Below are positions 34,791 through 45,182 of a stretch of DNA of 64,000 nt, one piece after another (positions within the stretch are counted from its first letter, which is position 1; each line of letters opens with the position of its first letter). The DNA is from Ricinus communis. Its lineage: Eukaryota > Streptophyta > Magnoliopsida > Malpighiales > Euphorbiaceae. A program made the translations under genes and the position numbers. The stretch lies in the NCBI RefSeq assembly GCF_019578655.1, contig NC_063257.1, positions 24,321,939 to 24,385,938 on the forward strand, written 5' to 3'. The notes under the pieces were generated by a model. The model ran no database searches, was not told the origin of the DNA, and saw nothing but the letters and a program-made list of their open reading frames with translations.

Positions 34791-36110
34791 TCTCTCGCGA
34801 CTTTCAATGAAGTCTTTGGTGATCGTGAAATTAGGTGCGCCCTATTATCAAGGGGATCATATTGGACCAGAAGAGAAGCCATGGTTTTACAATCTGAAGA
34901 AGGTCATAGAAAATAGGGAGTATGCAGAAGAAGCGACAACCAAGGAAAGGTATGTGTTGCGAATCCAAGCTAGGAATTACATCGGCCGCGAGGGAGTCCT
35001 GTATAGGAGAATGGTGTCAGGTGTACAGCTCTAATGTGTGACTAAAGCAGAAGCTCAAGGGAGGAAATACATGAAGGAGTATGCGGGCCTCATATGAGCA
35101 GAATTGTGTTAAATAGGAAGATCATGTGGTAAGGTTATTACTGGTTGACAATGGAGAAGGATTGTATAGCGTTAGTAAGGAAATTCTGAGAGTGCCAGCT
35201 ATATAGTGACCTGAGTCACGAGCCTATGACCGAGCTGCACAACTTGATGTCTCTTTAGCCTTTTGCAGCTTAGGGAATTGACATTATCAGAGAAATAAAG
35301 CCTCCCTCAAATGGTCACAGGTTCCTAGTCATAGCCATTGCCTACTTCTCGAAATGGGTCGAAGCTGAGTCATTCACCACTAAAAGGGGAAGACAAATGG
35401 CCAGATTCATAGAAAGGAACCTGATCTGCGAATAGAGGGTCCCACATTACATGGTGACGGATAACAGAGTGTAGTTCATTGGTCAGACAACATACCTATT
35501 GGAGGAATATAAGATCGAGCATCACAGATCTTCTCCGTATAAACATCAGGTGAATGGAGCGGTAGATGCAGCCAACAAGAATCTAAAGAAGATACTTTCA
35601 AAGATGGTATGGAATCACAAGGACTGGTCATTTCGATTATCCTTTGTGCTTTAGGAATATTGAACAACCGAGCAAACATCGACGGGGCATGCCATACTCT
35701 ATGGTTTATAGAATTGAGGCGGTTCTGCCAGTTGAGCTAGAGTTGAAGTCTTCAAAAGTTGTATTAGAGGTTGAAATACCAGAATATCAGTGGGTTGAGC
35801 AAAGATATCAACAATTGGCCTTGGTTGACGAGAAAAGGATGAAAGCCTTATACCATATGTAGTTGTATCAGAAAAGGATAGCTAGGGCGTTCAACAAGAA
35901 GGTAAAGCCAGGAAAGATTAAAGCTGGTGATTTAATATTAAAGCATACAAGGCTTACTGCATTCAACCCGAGAGGGAAGTTCAGGCTGAACTAGGAAGGC
36001 ACGTATTTGGTCAAGAAAATTTTGCCCTAGAGATGCTGTTAAGATCTCAAACTCGGAGGGGAACGAGTTCACTAAGTCGATCAACATAGATCGTCTCAAA
36101 AAAGACCATA
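34791..36110 (+). pseudogene. Tat-like integrase
   Basis: The N-terminal half lies at 34791-35260. The core reads 'GIDIIREIKPPSNGHRFLVI', 'YFSKWVEAE', 'VTDNRV' and 'NGAVDAANKN'. The expected catalytic Glu of 'QVEAANK' is Asp here (codon 35565-35567). The C-terminal part at 35690-36110 has 'AVLPVELELKSSKVV' and 'KVKPGKIKAGDLILKHTRL'. Several stops are present. The enzyme would insert the Tat cDNA. Confidence 0.75.
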
Positions 36111-36993
36111 TGTAAAGAAAAAATAAAATAAAGAATAACAGAAAAATAGCTTGCTGATTGGAAAACCTAAAAAAGCTGGATAAGTTTAGAATTGAGTGAG
36201 AAATCAAAGAAAGAGCAAAAGAAGCTTTAGATAGAAAACTAAAGGGGGTAAGGTGAAGAAAGAAGAGTGGATAAGCCCATATATATGTCCTAAGGAAGGG
36301 ATAAAAATATCAATTAGATTCCTGACCTATTAAAATTGAGTTTTAGTCTAAAGAAATTGGTGCAAGTCCATAGAACAAACATAGAAGTTTGATTGACACC
36401 CCAACGGAAATTTTCCAAAAAATTTACAAGTTTGGTCTCTGACCTGGTAAAATTACATTTTAGTCGCTAGACATGCCAAATGCCAGTATAGGTTCTAAAA
36501 AGCATCAAAATAAGTCAAATTGTGCCCTGAGGTGGGAAAGTTCAATTTAAGTACCCGAAAGTAGAAAAACACCAATTCGACTCGAAGTGGCAAATTGTTT
36601 CCTAGAATGGAAAGCAGTTAGAGGAAAGTCTCTATAATCACTAATTCAACGAGCGTAGCTCCCAATTCAACGGGCGTAGTTTCCTAGAATGTAGGTGAAG
36701 TATTCAGTCCAAGCAGGCGAAGTCCTCAAATCTAAGTAGGCAAAGTCCTCAAATTCAAGCAAGCGAAGTTCTCAAATGCCCAATGGAGTGAAATCGGCAA
36801 TTCCCTAGTGGAGCAAAGTCCTAAGCAAGTAAAGTCCTCAACCTAAGCGGGCATGGCCCCACATCGAATCAGCATTCGAAGCTCAAGCTAATGAGGCGTG
36901 GCTTCTACAACTCACATATCCTTTTGCTATATCCTTGATGTCTATGATTTGTCTATATTTATTTAATATATTTGCATACTCATAAATGTTGAC
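36111..36993 (+). other. Tat-like 3' untranslated region with short tandem repeats
   Basis: No gene is seen. Between about 36635 and 36870 a degenerate unit of roughly 20-30 bp recurs, built on 'caagcaggcgaagtcctcaa' and variants such as 'gcgaagttctcaa' and 'cgggcgtag'. Tandem repeats in this position are known from Ogre/Tat elements. Confidence 0.55.
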
Positions 36994-37007
36994 AAATAAG
37001 GGGCAGC
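36994..37007 (+). other. Tat-like polypurine tract
   Basis: AAATAAGGGGCAGC lies directly before the 3' LTR start TGTCAACACCCC. The purine-rich GGGGCAGC form is typical of Tat-lineage elements. Confidence 0.75.
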
Positions 37008-39255
37008 TGTCAACACCCCTTTTTCGGATTTAGATATTGAGGTGAAAATGGAAAATCCTATGATGAAAGTTACTGCCTTCTCAAGTCTCAAAAGGTGAGA
37101 GACAGGTGAATCCGAGACTAGGTCAAGGTTAATCCAGCTGGAATTATCTTTTTGTCCTATTTATTAGAAGAAATTAAGTTTAAGGGTCAAAACGACAATT
37201 TTTATAAAATCAGGGACTAAATTGCAAATTTTTCAAACTTTCTCTATAGAGCCAATTGGCTCTTCATAGAACCGATTGAGATTTTAATGCTCTATTGTTT
37301 TTCTAAAATGATTTTACATTCAGATACAGATTCTAGAAGGTTTTCTTGACGATATTTATTTATAAAATGAGATATTTCTCGATATTTCCTAAAATTTATT
37401 GCTTTCTTTAAGGTTTCCTTTGAAACCCTACCTCTTTAGATATAAAAAGGTGTTTAGGATTTCAAGGGAGAATCAAGAACTAAAAATCAGCTGTAAGTGA
37501 AATCAATATATGAGAGGTACTAAGAAAGAAAGAACAAAGAGAAAATCAAAAGGAAGAAGAAATAAAAGTATTGTCGATCGTAGTCATCATTAGAGAATCT
37601 AAGCCACTGAAAATCAAAAGGAACAAGAAAGAAAAGTATTGCCGATCACAATCATCATTAGAGAATCTAAGCCACTGAAAAAAGAACCATTTTAGGAAAT
37701 AAGTCTGAAGAAAGAGCATTTTTGGAAACTATTTTTAATCCACAAAAGTTTTCTCTAAGTCAGATCCAACACTAGATTCTGATTTTTTATTAAATTGCAT
37801 CCTTATCGCCTAAGACTCATAAATATAATATTCATGGTGGTAACTTGAGGGCTCCTTCTGCCATACATCCATATTCATCATAAAAATCAGTTCTTTCATC
37901 CATTTCTTTTATTTGTTTATATATTATTTGTTCTTAGAGTATGATTAGGGTTTTGATCTATGATAAATATGATTAGATTAGGTTTTTTATTAATATACAT
38001 GTTAATAGGGTTTTGAATATGATAGTAAGAACTTAAGGTTTTTTTTTGAGATATGATGTTTTCCCAATTAGGGTTTTAGATTTAATTAAAAACACATTAT
38101 AGAATCTATATGTCATTGTGATTAAGTAATTGAACCTGTTAAAGCATGATTCTTTTATTTTGATTGCCTTCTGCTAGTCTATAATATTTAGGGTTTTTTT
38201 TAGTAATCTAAGGTTTTGATTGTTTAAATGGCTTCTATCACTTTTATTTTGATATTTTTACTCTATTTTCTCTTATTCTAATCGATTTTTAATGTATGTG
38301 CATTTGAAAATCGGCTCTGGGGATACAAAATTGTGTTGATGATTGAGGGAAAATTAATAAAAATCTGCCTAAGGACCCTAGAGCCGGTTGGCTTTCGTGC
38401 CAGGCACCCATTTTTTTGTATTTCTTGGCGATTTTTTATGTACTCTTAGTTTTTGTATAGTTTTAGGTCTTTTCCTTTTTGCAATCATAGTCGTAGGCGA
38501 ATTGTAATAATTAAGTTTTACTTTATGCTTTACTTTAATTTATATTTTTGTTTACTGTATGATAATAAAATATATGATTAGGTGATTTATTAATTAAAAT
38601 GGGCCACATAGACTTAGGACTAAAAACTGATCCAACATGAATTTGGTAGTCTAATAGGCTAATCAACCTTAACTAGGTCTGAAACCTTAAAATCTAAGTA
38701 GACTAGTAGGCTTTGGCATATTTAGTTAGGGTTTGAACTTAGTTAGGGTTAAGAACACAATGAATGGGCCTTCTCATAACAAGTAGTCCATTAGGTCTAA
38801 AAGCTGGAATTCAAGAGCATAATTGGTAATTGGGATAGACTAGATGGGCCTTGTACATAATTGACTAGAAAGCTAAATTAATAAACTTACATATGGGCTG
38901 GACTTGAATAAAATAGGCTAGTCTTAAGTGCATTATGTGTGTCGTTTTGGCATGCCTGTGTATCAAGTGCTTGCATTAGGAGTAATTTGTTAAATAATAA
39001 AATTAAGGACTAACATACACAAATAAGGAAGTTGGCTTCCAGATCCATCTCTAGACTCTGCGGCGAAAGCTTCCTTATGGAATCTGAGGACCGCCAATCA
39101 TTAGTAAAAGTGTCCCGAAGATTACTCGACCGGTGACTCCCATCTTTGTGCTATTCTCAATGATTAGTTAGCGTGTTCCTGATTAGGTTGAAAAGCTTTA
39201 CAATGCCGTAGTCGCTAAAGACACTTGGGTGCACGCCGAAACTGCCCCCCATACA
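37008..39255 (+). repeat. 3' LTR of the Tat/Ogre-like element (2248 bp)
   Basis: It starts TGTCAACACCCC and ends CCCATACA. It matches 1-1457 over its second part. It contains a perfect-length 68-bp tandem duplication (37541-37608 and 37609-37676) and at least four TAGGGTTTT motifs (37946, 38006, 38069 and 38189). The target-site duplication cannot be tested because the left end lies outside the window. Confidence 0.85.
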
Positions 39256-40240
39256 GGCCACTTCGTAGTTAAATGTATTATCAATGATGGAGTCATTATT
39301 TTATAATGATGAGCTTTTTTGTAGTTAATAATAATATTTATTGACAGACCAATCATTTTATAGTGACCGGCTATTATATAAGTAAAAATAATATTTAATG
39401 ATGGCAACTATATTGACACTATTATTTTTAATGATGGGGAGCAATTCCGATCACTAATTACCTGTAACCGAAAAGGCATTAGCAACAAGTCAAAAACCTA
39501 TCATGTTGAATAGCATCGACGAACGCAATTTCCCGCTACCTGAAAAGAGATAAGTTTCTCTAAAACTCAGCTTTATTATCTAAACCAAAGCTCATATTGT
39601 AAGATTTAGTTCCTTTCCATAGGATATATCGCCTTATATACTTGCGTAATGGTCAGGATATTGATAGAAGGTCTTGAGATTAGTCCAAATACCCACCCGC
39701 TTAATCGAGAACCTCTAGTTTCGGTATGATTCTAAATGGACACCTTTGATGGGTAAAACTGAGGAGACTTATTGAAAGCAAGAGAGTATATGACTAATTT
39801 CTTGATTTTCCTTTAACATCTCGAGTCTTTCGATGCACGAGCATGACGGTCTTTCAAAATAACTGACCTGCTATCAAAAGGAGTTTACTCGACACCTTGT
39901 TGAATATTAGGGAATCAGATTGTTTATTTTCCAAGAAAGTCATCATTATCCGCCGAAAGAAAGAGAGCGTACTTGGATACCCCATGTTGGTAGCCATGTC
40001 AAAATCTAAAAACCTAGGGAAGAATGAGATTGAGTCATGGACAACGAATGGAAGCAAGTGCCGTGTGAAAACTTGGAAACTCTTTGCTACATTTTCACAT
40101 GTTGATTTGTGATTATTGTAAATACCCGTAACCTTTCTTGTTTTAACTTGACATGCATCACACTAACATGCATACTTGCATTCGCATTTGTATGCATGAC
40201 ATACATGTAACCCTCTTTGCTTACAATCATTTATCTTCTT
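39256..40240. other. AT-rich sequence with a short degenerate repeat, no gene
   Basis: At about 39262-39430 a unit of some 55 bp recurs three times in degenerate form ('agttaaatgtattatcaatg', 'agttaataataatatttatt', 'aagtaaaaataatatttaat'). The remainder has no supportable frame. The end (about 40120-40240, with repeated 'catgcat' words) resembles the leader just upstream of the Tat gag at 2100-2190. Confidence 0.4.
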
Positions 40241-40795
40241 CATTCTAATGGATGTCTATGGATTTTGAGATGTGGATGGAGTTCATGAGCCTCAGGGATA
40301 AGGTCGGTATCCTCGACTCACAAGTCAAGGCCTTATTTTGGACTGTTGGGCACATGTCAGATGAGCTTGACCAAGTCATTAGCACTCTCGAGAAGGAGCA
40401 TAAGGAAGGTGTCGCTGTTGTGGCCAAGGCCTTGGAAGCAAGGGCTAGGAGGAAGAAACGAGAAACCCAGCAGGGGGAGGGGTTGTGACCTAGTTCCAAT
40501 CCTAATGCTTTGAGTAAAAAGAAGAAGAAGTATGCACGACTATTGGTGTCAAACTCAAATATCCTTTGTGACTTCCAATGTAGGGACTACTGCCCACCAA
40601 GCTTGTTCAAACTAGGAGGGTGCTCACTAGCAGCAACTGCAAGACTACAGAATGTTGCATGTAACACTGCAACTTTGATCATGCAACCAATGATTGCATC
40701 CGCCTCAAGAAGGATATCCAGTCTCTTCTCGATAAGAAGCTGATCACCGAGGACTCAATCTTTAAGAAGGAGGCGCCCATGTACTTTGACTAGGC
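40241..40795 (+). pseudogene. Tat-like gag relic A
   Basis: The frame at 40252-40485 gives a coiled-coil segment ('WMEFMSLRDKVGILDSQVKA', then 'ELDQVISTLEKEHKE') like the N-terminus of Tat Gag, ending in a basic run. A zinc-knuckle-like block lies at 40640-40750 in another frame: 'HCNFDHATNDCIRLKKDIQS' then 'LLDKKLITED'. The capsid core between them is missing, so this is an internally deleted relic. Confidence 0.5.
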
Positions 40796-41099
40796 AGCCT
40801 TGATGGCTTTTTCCTTTGTAAATATTATGTCAACATCAAGTTTCAACTGATTTTGTAAATAGACAAGTTTTAAATAGTCTCTTGTTTATGGAAACACCGA
40901 TATCAATACAAGAAATTATTCTTTAATGAAGAATATCATTTTCTCCATTATCTCGGCAATCATTAGGTCAAAAAGATAGTATACCTGAACTTGAGTTCCC
41001 ACATACATGGATTTCTAACCCTTTTAGTATATGCATCCATTCCATCATTGCTTGGGTTAAGCAAGGGTTCATATTAGTCAAAAAAATGGCTGAAGAATA

Positions 41100-42360
41100 T
41101 TAATTAAAGGTAGAAGTCCTGCAGGAAGATAATAATGATGAAAAGTCAAGTGTAAGACCTAATAGAAATGATCAAGTAGCAGACAGAACTATTAAAGCTG
41201 CTATTACCTATATTGAATATGAAGAACATTCAAGTAGCGGTACAATACCAGGGAACGACGACAACACCACCAACACCTCCCGTCACTTTGGATTTTGCCA
41301 CCCTAATAGCGGAGAAAGAGAATCGGTTTGCAAATGACTCATGAATTTGTAGATGATGATGATGAAATACTAGCCATAAGACTTTCCAACTCTACACTGG
41401 TATCAGCAGACCCTAAGTTCACCGAAATGGCCGAGTAACTAGAAAGAATAGAAAAGATGCTAAAGGTGAAAGGATGGGAGACAATAGATGGTATTAATGA
41501 TATCATAGTGGTGACCTCTAAGGTGAAGTGAATTTTCCAGATCTATATAATTTTTATAGGACAAGCGACCCTCACACTTTTCTAAACTCGTACAGAGTAG
41601 GGATGTCCACTTGCTCTAACTTGACCAAGTAGCAAATTATCAAGTACTTTGTGTTGCATTTGATGGGCATCGTTACTAGATGATATTAGTAGTTAGAAGA
41701 GAAGGTAAGAGACGATTGGAAGGATATGGCAGCCAAGTATGTCGGACAGTATGAGTACAATAATAAAGTAAAAGTTAGTACTCATGATTTAGAGTCAACC
41801 TGACAACTACCAAATGAGACAACCTTTGGCTTCATCCTTCATTTTAGGACGAAGGGGGCAAAGATGAAAACTAGGCCAACTAAGAGAGACTAACTCAGAT
41901 TTGCTATCAAGGGTTTTTTGCCTAATATATACGAGAGGTTGGCTGCTTATCCGATTAAAAACTTCGAAGACTTGTGAGAGTGTGCAACTAATATTGAAGA
42001 GGCTGAGCTAAAGAAGAATGCCTATAGGAGAAGTAGTAGGAATGCTTTGAGCTCCAAAGAGGTAAATATATTGGTGGTAGGATACAATGCTTCAGCCTAG
42101 CCGTGCATGTTCCCCAAATTCCAAGTGCTTCTATCCCAGGTCATGGTAAAACTACAAGAGCATAAACTGTTAAAGTCATTATTCATCAAGCCAAGGACAG
42201 TACAACTGGGAGAAGGAGTCGAATCTTACTACCAGTATCATCATATGAACAACCACAAAACAGACATCTGCAAGAGCCTCCATTATAAGATACAACGACT
42301 AATAGTGATGGGAGATAAACCTACAAACGGGAAAGTATGCCAACCCACTGTCAAATTATA
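41100..42360 (+). pseudogene. Tat-like gag relic B
   Basis: Through many stops a full Tat-type Gag core can be read: 'MSTCSNLTK', 'VRDDWKDMAAKYVGQYEYNN', 'LPNETTFGFILHFRTKGAKM', 'RLAAYPIKNFEDL' and, at 42107-42358, 'YQYHHMNNHKTDICKSLHYK', the zinc-knuckle-like end with one Cys replaced by Tyr. It is older than the Tat element at 1-39255 judging by its decay. No LTR was found for it in the window. Confidence 0.6.
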
Positions 42361-42952
42361 ACAATGCTCATCCTCCGACTTACCTAACCATGATGGTGAG
42401 TTCTAGTCTCCTAGAAGACTATGTCTTCATAATAGTTGAGTTACTACCAGAAACCCTAGAACACGTGGAGGAAAGAATATGACATGAGAGAGAGAAAATC
42501 AAAGAGTGGGATAGAATAAAATACCACTATGTAAATGATGATGAGTGAGTCGCAGTCATTCACCTCTAGGACAACTTTGGGACTCAATCTTCCATGACTA
42601 TAAGTCTCGATGTCTGGGGAAGTGAGCAGAGAGAAGAAAATCCATCAGGGAGAGTAGGATCCTAAACAACTGGAGGGAATTCGGCACAATAGTCCAAGAG
42701 CAAATGAGCAAGACAGTCGAGGGTATTACCTAGGGTGGAGGGGTATACAATGATATGTGCAAGCAGTCTGAGGAAGAGAAAAGGAAGTAGAAGTAGAGAA
42801 AGGAACAGACGAAAGGAAGAGCGAACCAAAAGTAGGTGAAGACACCAAATTGAGGCAGCTGAAGAAAACCCAAGCCAATATCCTAGTGTGGCAATTGCTA
42901 AAGGCATCCTCAAAACACTACAAGACATTAACCAAAGCCTTGGACCATATTA
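42361..42952 (+). pseudogene. Tat-like Gag-protease linker relic, cut by the satellite array
   Basis: Most of this stretch is not readable. Its last 130 bases give 'LRQLKKTQANILVWQLLKAS' and 'YKTLTKALDHIT', which resembles the conserved start of the Tat protease region. The sequence then stops abruptly where the 39-bp array begins. Confidence 0.4.
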
Positions 42953-43200
42953 CCTCATACTCACAAATATACCCCTCTTACGGGGTTGTTTTCATATATT
43001 AAAAAATATATCCCTATTATTGAGCTAATTTGTGATACTCATAAATATACCTCTCTTACGGGGTTGTTTCTCATATTCACAAATATACCCCTCTTACGGG
43101 GTTGTTTTCTCATCATCACAAATATGCCCCTCTTACGGGGTGGATTTCTCATATTCATAAATATGTCCCTTTTACGGTTTTGTTTCCTTATACTCACAAT
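42953..43200 (+). repeat. Left edge of the 39-bp satellite array, core-type monomers in + orientation
   Basis: Five to six monomers of about 39 bp with the motif ACCCCTCTTACGGGGT are visible. They are closer to the 45183-62510 core than to the higher-order repeat next to them, and run in the opposite direction to that core. Confidence 0.75.
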
Positions 43201-45180
43201 ATACCTCGTTTACAGAGTTATTTTATTCAACTGATTAATATCCCCGTATTACGGAGTTGTTTTCTCATATTAAAAATTTACCCCTTCTACGAGGCTGTTT
43301 TCTCAAACTCGCAATTACACTACTTTTACGGGGTTTAGTTTCTTAGATTCATAAATATACACGTTTTACGGAGTTATTTTCTTATATTGATAAATATACT
43401 AGTTTTACGGAGTCGTCTTCTCATATTAAATTATTACCACTATTATGGGATTGTTTCGACAAATTAAAAAATATATGCGTTTTACGGAGTTATTTTTAAT
43501 ATCGACAAATATACTCCTTTTACGGGGCTGTTTTCTGATACTCACAAATATACCAAATTTACGGGGTTATTTTTTCTAATTAATAAATATTCCTGTATTA
43601 TGGGGTTATTTTCACATATTAAAAAATTCATCCCTTCTACGAGACTGTTTTCTCATATTAAAAGACTACCCGTTCTACGAGCCTATTTTCTTATACTCGT
43701 ATTACACTTCTTTTACGATGTTATTTTTTCATATTCATAAATATACACGTTTTACGTGGTTATTTTCTTATATTGATAAATATACCACTTTTACAGGGTC
43801 ATTTTCTTATATTAAATTATTAGCACTATTATGGGATTGTTTTCTCAAATTCATAAATATACACCTTTTATGGGGCTATTTTCTTATATTGACAAATATA
43901 CCCCTTTTACGGGGTTATTATATCATATTATGAAATTAACCAATTTAAGAGGTTGTTTTCTCATACCCACAAATATACTAAAATTACGGGGTTATTTTCT
44001 CCGATTGATAAATATCCGCATATTACGGGGTCGTTTTCTTATATTAAAAAATTTACCCCTTCTACAAGCTGTTTTCTCATACTCGTAATTACCCTACTTT
44101 TACGGGGTTGTTTTCTTATATTCCTAAATATACTCGTTTTATGGGGTTATTTTCTTTTATTGATAAATATACCACTTTTACAAGATCGTTTTCTCATATT
44201 AAATTATTAGTACTATTATGGGGTCATTTTCTCAAGTTCATAAATATATACGTTTTACGGGGTTATTTTCTTATATCGATAAATATACCCCTTTTACGGG
44301 GTCTTTTTCTCATATTATAAAATTGACCCATTTAAGGGGTTGTTTTCTCATACTATCTCAGATTCATAAATATTCATGTATTACGAGGTTGTTTTCACAA
44401 ATTAAAAAATTTACCCCTTCTACGAGACTATTTTCTCATATTAAAAGATTTACCCGTTCTACGAGACTGTTTTCTTAGACTCACAATTATACTACTTTTA
44501 TGAGGTTATTTTTTTAGATTCATAAATATATACATTTTATGGGGTTATTTTCTTATATCGATAAACATAACACTTTTACAGGATCATTATCTCATATTAA
44601 ATTATTAGCACTATTATGAGGTTGTTTTTTCAAATTCATAAATATACACGTTTTACAGGTTATTTTCTAATATTGACAAATATACCCCTTTTACGGCGTT
44701 ATTTTCTCATATTATAAAATCAACCAATTTAAGAGGTTGCTTTCTCATACTCACAAATATACCAAAATTACGGGGTTATTTTCTCCGATTGATAAATATC
44801 CCCGTATTATGGGGTTGATTTCTTATATTAAAATATTTATGCCTACTTCGAGGCTGTCTTCTCAGACTCGCAATTACTCTACTTTTACGTGGTTATTTTT
44901 TCAGATTCATAAATATACACGTTTTACAGAGTTATTTTCTTATATTGATAAATATACCACTTTTACAGGGTCATTTCTTATTCGCACTATTATGGGGTTG
45001 TTTTCTCAAATTCATAAATATACACGTTTTACGGAGTTATTTTCTTATATCGACAAATATACCTCTTTTGTGGGGTTGTTTTCTCATACCCACAAATATA
45101 CCAAATTTATGGGGTTATTTTCTCCGATTGATAAATATACCCGTATTACTGGGTTGTATTCTCATATTAAAAAATTTACC
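43200..45180 (+). repeat. Higher-order repeat of the 39-bp satellite, + orientation
   Basis: Ten distinguishable monomers (called A-J here) recur in the same order. The A monomer ('ctcgcaattacactac' type) starts at 43308, 43696, 44082, 44480 and 44877, giving a period of 386-398 bp, close to ten times 39. Occasional monomers are missing (G) or doubled (J). Open frames in this stretch are a by-product of the monomer length and I do not call genes. Confidence 0.85.
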
Positions 45181-45182
45181 TA

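Noticed and set aside
40510..40743. Lys-rich frame starting at 40510 as an independent gene
   Set aside because: Its neighbourhood contains a Gag coiled coil and, in another frame, a zinc-knuckle-like block, so it is a shadow of a gag relic.
37008..42952. The LTR at 37008-39255 shared as the 5' LTR of the relics at 39256-42952
   Set aside because: No primer-binding site follows 39255, unlike after 1457, and the sequence after it does not match the Tat leader at 1458-2190.
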